IMG/VR virus record: IMGVR_UViG_3300022928_002150
Coordinates: 31,809 to 95,808 of that record
Strand: one strand, 5' to 3'
Length of the DNA stretch: 64,000 bases
From: a virus
Translations under genes and position numbers: made by a program
In this document: piece by piece, positions 35,820-43,280 of the stretch
Layout of the letters: each line of letters begins with the position of its first letter
Position numbering within the stretch: the stretch's first letter is position 1
Notes under the pieces: model-generated
Databases searched by the model: none
What the model was told of the DNA's origin: nothing
Seen by the model: the letters and a program-made list of their open reading frames with translations, nothing else

Positions 35820-36106
35820 CGTCCTATGTCCTCTACTTCGCTTCTTGGTATAACCATGTAAGCTCCTTTATTATAGGCAGGAGCTACGGTAAACTTATGC
35901 TGTGTCTTATATGAAGTATCCTTTGCGGGCCTGTAAGGAGTCATCGGAGCGCTTGGGTACTTATTCACTTCGTCTATGCGACTATTAGTAAACAGTGGTT
36001 CTTTCATTTCTTTGAAAGGTCTCTTTGTTTTAGTTACTTTATTAACTTTACGTGTATTACGCTTTCTACCTGTATAGGTATAATTAATTGACCCTGATAC
36101 TATCAT
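35816..36106 (-). CDS. 96-residue basic protein, unknown
   Basis: Very rich in Lys/Arg/Thr/Pro (YTGRKRNTRKVNKVTKTKR), likely partly disordered, with no family recognised. Preceded by GAGGATAACAC and by a strong promoter 27 bases upstream, so it is the first gene of the primase/polymerase/PhoH/helicase unit. It may bind nucleic acid. Confidence 0.65.
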   Translation of the reverse strand: MIVSGSINYTYTGRKRNTRKVNKVTKTKRPFKEMKEPLFTNSRIDEVNKYPSAPMTPYRPAKDTSYKTQHKFTVAPAYNKGAYMVIPRSEVEDIGR

Positions 36107-36132
36107 GTGTTATCCTCGCTAATTAAGAGTAT

Positions 36133-36161
36133 ATTATACAAGAAAACAACTAAATAGTCAA
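36133..36161 (-). promoter_or_regulatory. Sigma70-type promoter for primase/polymerase unit
   Basis: Minus-strand TTGACT, 17 bp, TATAAT. An AAATTTCTC tract lies upstream. Predicted start is near 36126, giving a leader of about 20 bases before the ATG at 36106. Confidence 0.85.
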
Positions 36162-36169
36162 GAGAAATT

Positions 36170-37525
36170 TTACCCGATGTTGTCATTAATTTCTTCTCCT
36201 GTTTTCTCTGAGGAGTCCTCCCGCTCTTTAGGTGTTAGTGTACTATCAGGACCTATCTTTAGGGTATCCCAATTCATGGTTGAAGTAAAGCTGTGCATTG
36301 GAGCTGATCTCATTTTTACACAATTAAAACTTATGCAGTTATCCTCCTCACTCCAGGCTTCTAAAGAGTATGCAGCATCTGCGGCATCCAGAATACCTTT
36401 AGCAAATCTTGCCTCTCCTGTAGCATCGGTTTGATATGGACTAAATACACACACCTCGTACTCTTGGGCCATAGATTTTAATGCTTTACTTACTTCTATT
36501 TGTTCAGTCCAATCATACTGGCCACCAAACCTACTAGGTATATTTGATCTTTTTACCTGGTTAATATAGTCTACAATAATTACTGAAGGCTTAAGTATAG
36601 ATACTTTTTTATCTAACTCTGCTCTTATCTTTCCTATAGTAAGTGAAGGGTCATATATTACGTCTACCTGTTGTTCAGGGGTAAGATCTCCAAGACTAAG
36701 TTTTTGGTGAAACCTGTCAAAATCTCGGTGTTCTCTATACTCATCCAAACGCTCCTGGCCTTTAGTAAATCGTGCAGCCCACCAAGAAGCTATCTTCTCC
36801 CATTCTGTGATACTTAAATTTTTGTTTTTAATTCTATTGGCAGGCACACCCGTTGAGATTGAACATATTCTTTGCAGAATTTCTCTACTACTCATCTCGA
36901 TTGTAAAGTAGAGAGAAGACTTACCTGCTAAGTACGAAGCCGCTGCAACGTTGGCACAAGCAATAGATTTCCCCGCCCCTCGTCTACCACCAACAAGCAC
37001 CAGGTCTCGGGGGGAAAACGAAATGCTTTGATCATAGTCTGAGTTGAGACCGAGGGGCAGGTACTTATCTAAATCGTCTTCAGAGTCGAACAGAGATATT
37101 CTTTGCATACTTTCGGATGGGACTTCTAAGTCTACCTTATCCTGAATATCTAGCACGATCTGATGTAGTGCTTGTACTGATTCTTCGGCTTCTGCAAATA
37201 AAACTGTACTATCAATATAAGTATCTAACGAGTTAAATATTTCTTTTTGTGTAAACTCATTTTTTAAATACTGCAATAAAGTAAAAGCATCTGCCTCTAC
37301 TTCAAGAGATTGTATTGCTAGTACCTTTTCTTTTGTCTGAGCGTGCCGTAGTGAAAGGGTTAAGTCCTCAAAGGTAGGTAATCGGGAGTAGTTATCAAAA
37401 TAATTATCAATATAGTCAAATACTTTATGGTACTCGGAAGGGAGGTACTCTTTTTTAACATACGACCAAGTTTCGAGGTCTGCCTCCTCAATCGTCTTTT
37501 TAATTAAAGCACTTGCTATATTCAA
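36170..37525 (-). CDS. Replicative DNA helicase (DnaB-like)
   Basis: The 451-residue RecA-fold helicase has Walker A GGRRGAGKS (179-187), ASYLAGKSSLYFTIEMS (DnaB H1a), Walker B IIVDYINQV, and FSPYQTDATGEARF. The N-terminal 150 residues are the helical primase-interacting domain. The start appears to be TTG at 37525 behind GGGGGAACGATAG; the next in-frame ATG would remove conserved helices. An insertion near 250-300 between motifs (WWAARFTKGQERLDEY) is longer than in E. coli DnaB. No helicase loader was recognised nearby. Confidence 0.92.
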   Translation of the reverse strand: MNIASALIKKTIEEADLETWSYVKKEYLPSEYHKVFDYIDNYFDNYSRLPTFEDLTLSLRHAQTKEKVLAIQSLEVEADAFTLLQYLKNEFTQKEIFNSLDTYIDSTVLFAEAEESVQALHQIVLDIQDKVDLEVPSESMQRISLFDSEDDLDKYLPLGLNSDYDQSISFSPRDLVLVGGRRGAGKSIACANVAAASYLAGKSSLYFTIEMSSREILQRICSISTGVPANRIKNKNLSITEWEKIASWWAARFTKGQERLDEYREHRDFDRFHQKLSLGDLTPEQQVDVIYDPSLTIGKIRAELDKKVSILKPSVIIVDYINQVKRSNIPSRFGGQYDWTEQIEVSKALKSMAQEYEVCVFSPYQTDATGEARFAKGILDAADAAYSLEAWSEEDNCISFNCVKMRSAPMHSFTSTMNWDTLKIGPDSTLTPKEREDSSEKTGEEINDNIG

Positions 37526-37540
37526 CTATCGTTCCCCCGA

Positions 37541-37577
37541 ACATTAAAGAAACAGCTACGAGAGACCCCGTAGCTGT
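37541..37577 (-). terminator. Terminator-like hairpin between HTH-repeat gene and helicase gene
   Basis: A perfect 9-bp stem ACAGCTACG (37552-37560)/CGTAGCTGT (37569-37577). On the minus strand it is followed by TTTCTTTAA, a modest T-tract. It could lower read-through from the HTH gene into dnaB. Confidence 0.65.
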
Positions 37578-37609
37578 TCTGGTTTTTACATAATATTATG
37601 TATATGCTA

Positions 37610-38338
37610 TTAGCTAGCTGCGGCTTTTTGTGCCCGAGCTTCGCCATCATAGTCAGAGGCTGTGAGGCCACGACGAGTCAGCATAGTTTTTACTCCACGG
37701 GGAGTTTTGCCAATCGCCTCTGCAATCTCTTCTACAGTCATCTCGGCTAGGTTGCCAAGAGAGGCAAAAGGATCTGCAGTTGCTGCACCTTTGGTGTTCT
37801 GCTGGCGGGGGATAGCGTCAATGTCGCCTGAACGGAGCAAGCTAAGAGCTTTACCACGTACTGAGTTGATTTCTCGACCCAAGGCTTCTGCGATATCCTC
37901 TACGAAAGAGCCCTTGTTTACCATTGCGATAAACGTAGCTTCTTCGTCTGCACTGTACGTTCGTACAGGCTCTACTTTAGGCATAGCTGCAACATGAGAA
38001 GTCAATTCCATAGACAAGATTTTGCCTTGGATAGACTTAGCAGAGAACTTACCGCCTTCAAAATGCTCAGCAATTTGTGCGTAGTTATATTCACCGCTGT
38101 TTTCTGTTACAAAAGCACGCAAAGTTGCTTCTTGCTCATCTGAGAAAGACTTACCTGCGGCTACTGATGCCAATTCTACTTCGAATCCCATTTTACGCAA
38201 TTTGCTAGAAACGGAACGAGGAGTTGTTTCAAGAGTAGAAGCTGCTTCTGCAACTGTACCTTGAGAAATAGGACTTTCGTCACCAACGAAAGCTGTTAAT
38301 TGAGCGGTTCGCTCATCTGTCCACTTAGGAAGTGCCAT
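37610..38338 (-). CDS. Four-repeat Myb/SANT-like HTH protein
   Basis: The 242-residue protein is built from four divergent HTH modules. They are recognised by W/F-[ST]-[DA]-[DE]-E starts (PKWTDERTAQ, KSFSDEQEAT, RTYSADEEAT, then EMTVEEIAEAIG) and by RSV-KL, KSI-GK, NSVRGK and RGVKTM recognition-helix positions. Other single-module relatives are at 40908, 61108 and 63029. It overlaps the ligase C-terminal gene by one base. GC content and codon use look higher than in neighbours, possibly because it is highly expressed. A role as DNA-coating or transcription factor is inferred. Confidence 0.8.
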   Translation of the reverse strand: MALPKWTDERTAQLTAFVGDESPISQGTVAEAASTLETTPRSVSSKLRKMGFEVELASVAAGKSFSDEQEATLRAFVTENSGEYNYAQIAEHFEGGKFSAKSIQGKILSMELTSHVAAMPKVEPVRTYSADEEATFIAMVNKGSFVEDIAEALGREINSVRGKALSLLRSGDIDAIPRQQNTKGAATADPFASLGNLAEMTVEEIAEAIGKTPRGVKTMLTRRGLTASDYDGEARAQKAAAS

Positions 38339-39093
38339 TATATCTCCAATAATTCATAAATGTTTGTTGAAATTTTAATGCCAGAGTCTCTGGCTTGTTT
38401 AGTTTTACTGGACTCTACCGCACTTTCGTTTAATAGAATCGTTACTTGCTTAGTAAGGCTACTTTTTACCTCGTAACCTGCACTATTCAATGCTGTTGTT
38501 GCTTCAGCTTTGGTTCTGAAACTCTTCAGCTTACCACTGATACAAACAACACCCTTTTCTAGAGTTACTTTTTCTTGTTCAGAAAATTTGAAAGAAAAAG
38601 GCAGAAGGCCGTCATAGAAGCAGTAATACTCCGAGTCTAGCCAGTTACACAGGCTCTCTGTAGCTTTAGGGCCTAGCCCTGCAAGCGTACAAGCGTCTCT
38701 ATTAATCTCGAACATAGTTGATACAATAGCAGACAGCTTTTTAGTTGCCGTATTCCCTATTAGGGGGATTCCAAAAGCAGGAAGGACTAAGTCAAGAGGG
38801 GCAGAACGAGAGTTCTGAATCTCTGCGTATAATTTAGAAGCTAGCTTTTCTGAGTCTAGGCGAACAGCGATATCCTCTTCTGTCATAGAATAGATTTCAT
38901 CAAAGTCTTGTATGTCTAGTTTTTTGATAGCTGCAGGGCCAAGTCCTTTTATTTTAAGGGCCTTAGCAAAGTGCTCTATCTTTTTTCCTGTTCTGGCATC
39001 ACACATATTATTCCTACAATACAAAACATTATTAACCCATGTTAGAGGGCTAGAGCAACTAGGACAAGTTTTTGGGGCTTGTATAGTAGTCAT
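38338..39093 (-). CDS. NAD-dependent DNA ligase, C-terminal half (zinc finger, HhH, BRCT)
   Basis: The 251-residue protein covers the zinc finger (CPSC...CRNNMC), helix-hairpin-helix repeats (IKGLGPAAIKKL; LAGLGPKATESL) and a BRCT domain (VVCISGKLKSFRTKAEATTALNSAGYEV in outline, about 175-251) of bacterial LigA. The adenylation and OB parts are in the separate gene at 39183. The same split exists in phage T5 (ligA/ligB). It has its own promoter at 39130, so the halves may be made in unequal amounts. Confidence 0.92.
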   Translation of the reverse strand: MTTIQAPKTCPSCSSPLTWVNNVLYCRNNMCDARTGKKIEHFAKALKIKGLGPAAIKKLDIQDFDEIYSMTEEDIAVRLDSEKLASKLYAEIQNSRSAPLDLVLPAFGIPLIGNTATKKLSAIVSTMFEINRDACTLAGLGPKATESLCNWLDSEYYCFYDGLLPFSFKFSEQEKVTLEKGVVCISGKLKSFRTKAEATTALNSAGYEVKSSLTKQVTILLNESAVESSKTKQARDSGIKISTNIYELLEI

Positions 39094-39129
39094 AATGATA
39101 AGTATAGTATTCCTAAAAAGTGAAAGATT

Positions 39130-39159
39130 ATTATAATATAAAAATTAGCTGAGTGTCAA
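39130..39159 (-). promoter_or_regulatory. Sigma70-type promoter for ligase C-terminal gene
   Basis: Minus-strand TTGACA, 18 bp, TATAAT, both hexamers perfect. It lies in the 89-bp gap between the two ligase genes. Confidence 0.8.
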
Positions 39160-39182
39160 GTAATATTTTTCTTCAGGTGACC

Positions 39183-40142
39183 TTATAGGTCTACCCGTCG
39201 TAAAATACGAGGTATAATTTCCCCGCTTCTTATTACTTCGACAGCACAGCCAATTTCTAAGTTTAGCTGGTGTATATACTCTATGTTATGCAGAGTAGCA
39301 CGAGAAACTTTCGCATCTCCAATAAATACAGGTGTCAATATTCCTACAGGACTTACTGCACCTGATTTACCTACTTGCCAAACTACATCTTCTAAAGTTG
39401 TTACTACACCTTCTTTTTCTTGCTTAAGCGCGACTACACCTCGAGGGTGATGAGACGTAAAACCTAAGCTATAGTATTTGCTTATGGATTCAACTCTACA
39501 AACTACACCATCCGTAGGGTAGTTTGTTTCATCGAAACATGTAACTACATCAAATCCTTGATGCTGTAGAAACTCCATAAGCTCAGTGTACTGCTCTATT
39601 TCAAGGATATGTCCTCTACTAGCCTGTGCATCGTATGCAACAAACTGTATTGGACGCTCAGCAAATTCTTCTAAACTTTTTAAGTTTAGAGCACCCGCTG
39701 CAGCATTTCGAGCGTTAGGAACACTCAGGGGGCATACTACTTCCCCTGTAATTTGTACTGTACCCTGATGGTCAATAGAAGCCGGAACGATAGTACTGAG
39801 TTTGTCAGTAATATCCCGTCCTAGATTACCATCTCCTCTAGTTAAGCCTAGAGCAAAATGCCCTTTGACATAAACTAGAGATACGGCAGCACCGTCTAAT
39901 TTTGGAGTACAGACCCTGCCTTCGTTCCTCAACGAGGAGATTCGGGCATCAAGACAGCTAGTGTCTTTATAGATTTCTTTTTCTAGCGAAAACATTTTAT
40001 AAAGGTGTGGAATGCCGTCAGTAACGACATGGCCTACTGAATTATAATTATATTTAGCCGCCAGAGAGTCAAACTCTGAGTCAGACAACAGTGGCACACC
40101 ATTATAGTATGCGTCTGCTGCTTTTTCTAAAAAATCTTTCAA
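39183..40142 (-). CDS. NAD-dependent DNA ligase, N-terminal half (adenylation, OB)
   Basis: The 319-residue protein holds a short NAD-binding Ia region (YYNGVPLLSDSEFDSLAAKY), the nucleotidyltransferase lysine in CTPKLDGAAVSLVY (KxDG), GDGNLGRDIT, the conserved Arg/Glu region GEVVCP, and a C-terminal OB fold (WQVGKSGAVSPVGILTPV). It ends where full-length LigA would continue into the zinc finger. With the protein at 38338 it should rebuild a working ligase for sealing Okazaki fragments. Confidence 0.93.
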   Translation of the reverse strand: MKDFLEKAADAYYNGVPLLSDSEFDSLAAKYNYNSVGHVVTDGIPHLYKMFSLEKEIYKDTSCLDARISSLRNEGRVCTPKLDGAAVSLVYVKGHFALGLTRGDGNLGRDITDKLSTIVPASIDHQGTVQITGEVVCPLSVPNARNAAAGALNLKSLEEFAERPIQFVAYDAQASRGHILEIEQYTELMEFLQHQGFDVVTCFDETNYPTDGVVCRVESISKYYSLGFTSHHPRGVVALKQEKEGVVTTLEDVVWQVGKSGAVSPVGILTPVFIGDAKVSRATLHNIEYIHQLNLEIGCAVEVIRSGEIIPRILRRVDL

Positions 40143-40169
40143 GTCTGTATTTCCCTAAATTGAACATAT

Positions 40170-40198
40170 ATTATACTGGAAAAAGTTAATAAAGTCAA
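40170..40198 (-). promoter_or_regulatory. Sigma70-type promoter for ligase N-terminal gene
   Basis: Minus-strand TTGACT, 17 bp, TATAAT. An AAAAAATTC tract precedes the -35. It makes the two ligase halves separately promoted. Confidence 0.85.
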
Positions 40199-40224
40199 GA
40201 ATTTTTTACAGTTCCGTTATGAAA

Positions 40225-40527
40225 TTATTTTGAATAAAGATCTACAAGTAAATCTTTAAAATGCTCCTCTATAACGTCTCTGGACTCTGCCAGGGACAAA
40301 ATTTCGGTGAGCCCAATAAATAACTCTCGGGAATTGTCGAAGTCGATCGGCATTGTAACACCATTTCTGGTAGGTTTCCATTCTTCATGGAAATCCAGAT
40401 AAAACTTTCGGACACTAATATACTCAACACCACGAAAAGTGCTAACAGTAAGTCGGACCTGTTCGTTTTTGACTTCATCTGTGTGTATTATTCTCTCGTA
40501 AATACTAGGCTCTTCGAATAATTCCAT
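40225..40527 (-). CDS. PC4-like ssDNA-binding/transcription coactivator protein
   Basis: The 100-residue protein contains the PC4 (p15/SUB1) pattern: VRLTVSTFRGVEYISVRKFY, then EEWKPTRNGVTMPIDF, then a final helix. The F-[KR]-G-x-x-[YL]-[IV]-[SD]-[IV]-R-x-[FY] and W-K-P-x-[RK]-x-G-[IV] positions match. PC4 proteins form dimers that bind single-stranded DNA and melted promoters. It lies between the early promoters and HTH regulators, so a role in phage transcription or replication is plausible. The similarity is by eye. Confidence 0.75.
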   Translation of the reverse strand: MELFEEPSIYERIIHTDEVKNEQVRLTVSTFRGVEYISVRKFYLDFHEEWKPTRNGVTMPIDFDNSRELFIGLTEILSLAESRDVIEEHFKDLLVDLYSK

Positions 40528-40529
40528 AT

Positions 40530-40799
40530 CTAACCTCTCGAGTTTTTAAGTATCGAGGCTAGCGGAACAACACTGGTAATATTTTTCGGTTTCATCAGCC
40601 GAAAAGAATCAGTATCCCAACAAAACATTAATAATGTGTCGTCGTCTTCTTTAGCTCTATTTTTCTTGTCTTGGATATAGCCAGTGCTAAAATCTAAAGT
40701 ACAAACATTATACTTTAATTTATTAGAGTTCTGGCTTCTATAGCTAATTACAGCATCGCCATACAGATCCATTAGTTGTGTGAGTTCTTCTTTTTTCAC
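40530..40799 (-). CDS. 89-residue unknown protein
   Basis: A soluble protein with a mixed alpha/beta pattern (DAVISYRSQNSNKLKYNVCTLDF; SFRLMKPKNITSVVPLASIL, in outline). It lies two bases upstream of the PC4-like gene and is preceded by a strong hairpin. It looks like a small regulatory-protein fold with a 'MFCWDTDSFR' core, but I do not recognise the family. Confidence 0.65.
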   Translation of the reverse strand: MKKEELTQLMDLYGDAVISYRSQNSNKLKYNVCTLDFSTGYIQDKKNRAKEDDDTLLMFCWDTDSFRLMKPKNITSVVPLASILKNSRG

Positions 40800-40855
40800 A
40801 GGTTGCTCCTATAAAGCAGGTTAGCAAAATCTTTTGCTGTACTGATATAGGAATA

Positions 40856-40885
40856 GAAGCTACCCGCTCCGAAGAGCGGGGCTTC
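40856..40885 (-). promoter_or_regulatory. Strong hairpin downstream of an HTH gene
   Basis: A 7-bp GC stem CCCGCTC (40863-40869)/GAGCGGG (40874-40880) with CGAA loop is extended by GAAGC/GCTTC (40856-40860, 40881-40885) with two unpaired bases. There is no T-run after it, so it is more likely an mRNA-stabilising or processing element than a full terminator. Confidence 0.6.
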
Positions 40886-40907
40886 ATACTGCTTAGGAGA
40901 AAAATTT

Positions 40908-41354
40908 TTAGTTGTTTACAGCCGCAATAACACCTGCAAAGTACATTGCAGCTTTACCTGTCAGCTTGCCGACAATCTCATCGTCAACATCCTGCCCAGC
41001 ATCTGTTAGTGCTTGAGTGAGTGTTTCAATAGCTGCTGCTTTTGATACTCGGGTACTACCACCTGTGCTGCCAGAAGATTTGCTTGCGCCAGTTGCTGGA
41101 GTCTTTTTTACATATACTCCGGCTTTAGTAAGAATCATTCGAACACCGTTTGCGGTTTCTCCAAGTTCGTCAGCAATATCTTTTACGATTTCTACTGAAG
41201 TTTCGGGGGTAGGGTCAGCTTCTTCATACATTGATACTGCCTGTGCTTTTTTGTCGTCATCCCACGCCATTGGTCTTTTCCTTTTTGGTTTTCCATAGTA
41301 TCCTGGGCATGTACCCAGAGTTTCAAGTTGTTGTCTATAAAATCGGTCTCCCAT
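40908..41354 (-). CDS. HTH protein of the phage Myb/SANT-like family
   Basis: The 148-residue protein has an N-terminal basic part, an HTH module (WDDDKKAQAVSMYEEA, ending NGVRMILTKAGVYVKK), a Ser/Gly linker, and a C-terminal helical region (SKAAAIETLTQALTDAGQ) like that of the paralogs at 61108 and 63029. The start is placed at ATG 41354 (behind GAGGGAAACC) because the longer frame's ATG at 41384 touches the -10 box of its own promoter and cannot be in the mRNA. Confidence 0.8.
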   Translation of the reverse strand: MGDRFYRQQLETLGTCPGYYGKPKRKRPMAWDDDKKAQAVSMYEEADPTPETSVEIVKDIADELGETANGVRMILTKAGVYVKKTPATGASKSSGSTGGSTRVSKAAAIETLTQALTDAGQDVDDEIVGKLTGKAAMYFAGVIAAVNN

Positions 41355-41384
41355 TTTCTGGTTTCCCTCATTTCTTAAAAACAT

Positions 41385-41413
41385 ATTATAATAGAATTTA
41401 GTAAGAATGTCAA
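41385..41413 (-). promoter_or_regulatory. Sigma70-type promoter for HTH gene at 40,908
   Basis: Minus-strand TTGACA, 17 bp, TATAAT, both perfect, with an A7 tract upstream. Predicted start is near 41378, 24 bases before the chosen ATG. Confidence 0.85.
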
Positions 41414-41422
41414 GATATTTTT

Positions 41423-42139
41423 TTATAAACGTTGTAAATCAATTCCGATATTTTTCAAATGTTCTAAACTTCCGAGTTCACATGCCAGTGCGTAGGCATT
41501 GAAACCTCCCATGTTAGGAGTTTGAACTATAAAATCATTAGAGGTCTCCATAGGTTTCATAATATATATGGTATAGCACTTTGATGAGTATTTCTTTTCA
41601 TAGTTAACATCACTATACCCAGGCATCTCTGCCTGGTAGTCTATGGATACTTCGTTTAAAATTTCTGCAGGGCTGTGGTACTTTGCAGACCATACAACTT
41701 GTCCTGGCATAAAAGAGTCTGCTACACAATCGTCAGGAAGATATGCAGGATCTTTTCTTTCTTGCCTGCTACTTGGTCGTTGGGGTACCCCCAGCCTTTC
41801 TATAATAGCTTTTACGAACGAGGGAGACCTGTATAAGCCTTTTGCGATTACTGATATGCTCTCTCCGTGTAGATACTCTGTGACTACGCTTTGTATCTCT
41901 CCCTCTGTAGCTTTTTTACCTTTATTTATACTTTTTCGTTTTAAAACATATTCTTTATGGTCAAGGTATTCTGCAAATATTTTATCAAGCCTAGACACAT
42001 TGTATGAGATGCGTAAAATCTCACATGCCTCTTTTTTAGTTATTGGTTTCTTCCCATCCGTTGGATTCAGTAAGTCTAAAACTTTTTGAATATTCGTATC
42101 CGTTATCTCTTCGTAATCTCTTTTCTTTACTCTCGGCAT
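41423..42139 (-). CDS. DNA-binding protein with two HTH regions
   Basis: The 238-residue protein has helical HTH-like segments at about 30-65 (ITKKEACEILRISYNVSRLDKIF) and 80-120 (IQSVVTEYLHGESISVIAKGL followed by RSPSFVKAIIERLG). A C-terminal domain of about 110 residues contains CYTIYIMKP and ends HLKNIGIDLQRL. The ATG at 42139 lies 104 bases inside the preceding gene, with GGAG before it; no later good start exists before residue 140. It is likely a regulator, with its target unknown. Confidence 0.7.
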   Translation of the reverse strand: MPRVKKRDYEEITDTNIQKVLDLLNPTDGKKPITKKEACEILRISYNVSRLDKIFAEYLDHKEYVLKRKSINKGKKATEGEIQSVVTEYLHGESISVIAKGLYRSPSFVKAIIERLGVPQRPSSRQERKDPAYLPDDCVADSFMPGQVVWSAKYHSPAEILNEVSIDYQAEMPGYSDVNYEKKYSSKCYTIYIMKPMETSNDFIVQTPNMGGFNAYALACELGSLEHLKNIGIDLQRL

Positions 42140-42419
42140 TTTCTAATTCAATCTCCAATTTAAATAATAAACAGCATATGGCGTGTGCTAGATGTGATAT
42201 CCCAGAATCCAAGTCTATTTGTTCGTTATCCATGTGTGCAAATATGTGCCGAAGTGCACCGCCTGTGTAACGATTCTGCAAATTATCTAGTTTTCTCCAG
42301 TTTTGCTCATCGTATTTTTCTGCCCCAAAAGTTAAAACCTTAGACACTTCTATAGTTGCTTTCGGAGGTAACAAATACATTTTTGGTTTTTCTGTATCAA
42401 ATTTTAGTCCTTCGCTCAT
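42036..42419 (-). CDS. MazZ-like dATP/dGTP diphosphohydrolase (DUF5664-like)
   Basis: The 127-residue protein has the family pattern LKFDTEKPKMYLLPP, VSKVLTFGAEKYDEQNWRK, YTGGALRHIFAH and DSGISHLAHAICCLLFKLEIE (motifs in outline). MazZ proteins cut dGTP or dATP to the monophosphate. In phages with 2-aminoadenine genomes MazZ feeds PurZ. No PurZ-like gene is in this window, so this copy more likely trims dNTP pools. The start at 42419 overlaps the stop of the upstream small gene (ATGA). Confidence 0.82.
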   Translation of the reverse strand: MSEGLKFDTEKPKMYLLPPKATIEVSKVLTFGAEKYDEQNWRKLDNLQNRYTGGALRHIFAHMDNEQIDLDSGISHLAHAICCLLFKLEIELENAESKEKRLRRDNGYEYSKSFRLTESNGWEETNN

Positions 42420-42610
42420 ACAATCATAATCCCTACCGATATACCTATTGCCATCATACAAATCCACCCCATAATTTTAATTGCTCTCATTATTCTGTCT
42501 TCCACTTCTTCAAATCCTGTTATTGGGTTGGGCATAGACTTCTTTCTACGATCATAAGCCCCGTTCCTCCACTTAGAGCCCTTTCTTCTCTCTACGCTTC
42601 TAGTTGTCAT
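42416..42610 (-). CDS. 64-residue membrane protein between thyX and mazZ-like genes
   Basis: A basic cytoplasmic N-terminal half (TTRSVERRKGSKWRNG) precedes one C-terminal membrane helix (IMGWICMMAIGISVGIMIV). The ATG at 42610 lies within the last codons of thyX and the TGA overlaps the next ATG, so it is coupled on both sides. It is a tail-anchored small protein of unknown function. Confidence 0.65.
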   Translation of the reverse strand: MTTRSVERRKGSKWRNGAYDRRKKSMPNPITGFEEVEDRIMRAIKIMGWICMMAIGISVGIMIV

Positions 42611-43280
42611 GTTGTTCGACCGCCTTGCATACACTGGGAAAGTGTACTTCTAAGATCTCCCAGCATTTATCTGCAACTTCCATGTGCTCCGGTTGTGTTC
42701 CGTGACCTCGTCTTAGGTCACAGTAATGAATCCAAGATCGAAGAGTACCAGACATATACAGTGTTGTCTCTGTCAACCCCTCTGGAAGAAGCGCTCTCGC
42801 CTGTTCTTTGGCTATACCGTTATGAAGGGCCATCTCATAATAATCTTTTGCAGTTTGAGCGACTTGAGCCTGCATCTCACTGAATACTTCTTGGGCCTTT
42901 CTTTGGCGATCAGCATCTTCGTCTACTTCACTAAGCTGCCTATTGGTAGGGTGTTGTTTTCGTGCTTCCCTATTTGTAACAAACGACTCGCTCACAGCAT
43001 ATCTCTGAGAAAACTCTTGGAAAGAGAAACTTCTGTGCCTTAAGATTTGTCTACTAATGTCTCTAGTAGTTTTGATTTCCATTGTAACACTAACCATCTC
43101 AAATGGGCTCCAGTGATCCTCTTTGATAAGATAGCCCAGTAGTTTGCTGGAAGTTTTAGTGTTATTCTGGTTTGCGGGATTGCTAACCCGAGCTGCAAAA
43201 GCAATAAGATCTTCTGCATTGTGACAACCTGTTTGAGCACTAGGAGTTGTCATCCCTACTAAACTTACTTCACTTCTCAT
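42600..43280 (-). CDS. thyX: Flavin-dependent thymidylate synthase
   Basis: ThyX makes dTMP from dUMP using FAD, NADPH and methylene-folate. The signature RHRSFSFQEFSQRY (RHRxxSxxExSxRY) is complete. FEMVSVTMEIKTTRDISRQILRHR and the C-terminal LRSWIHYCDLRRG region also fit. The start at 43280 is behind AAGGATAAG and overlaps the iscU stop by 11 bases. The longer frame to 43334 lies inside iscU. It gives 226 residues, a normal ThyX length. Confidence 0.95.
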   Translation of the reverse strand: MRSEVSLVGMTTPSAQTGCHNAEDLIAFAARVSNPANQNNTKTSSKLLGYLIKEDHWSPFEMVSVTMEIKTTRDISRQILRHRSFSFQEFSQRYAVSESFVTNREARKQHPTNRQLSEVDEDADRQRKAQEVFSEMQAQVAQTAKDYYEMALHNGIAKEQARALLPEGLTETTLYMSGTLRSWIHYCDLRRGHGTQPEHMEVADKCWEILEVHFPSVCKAVEQHDN

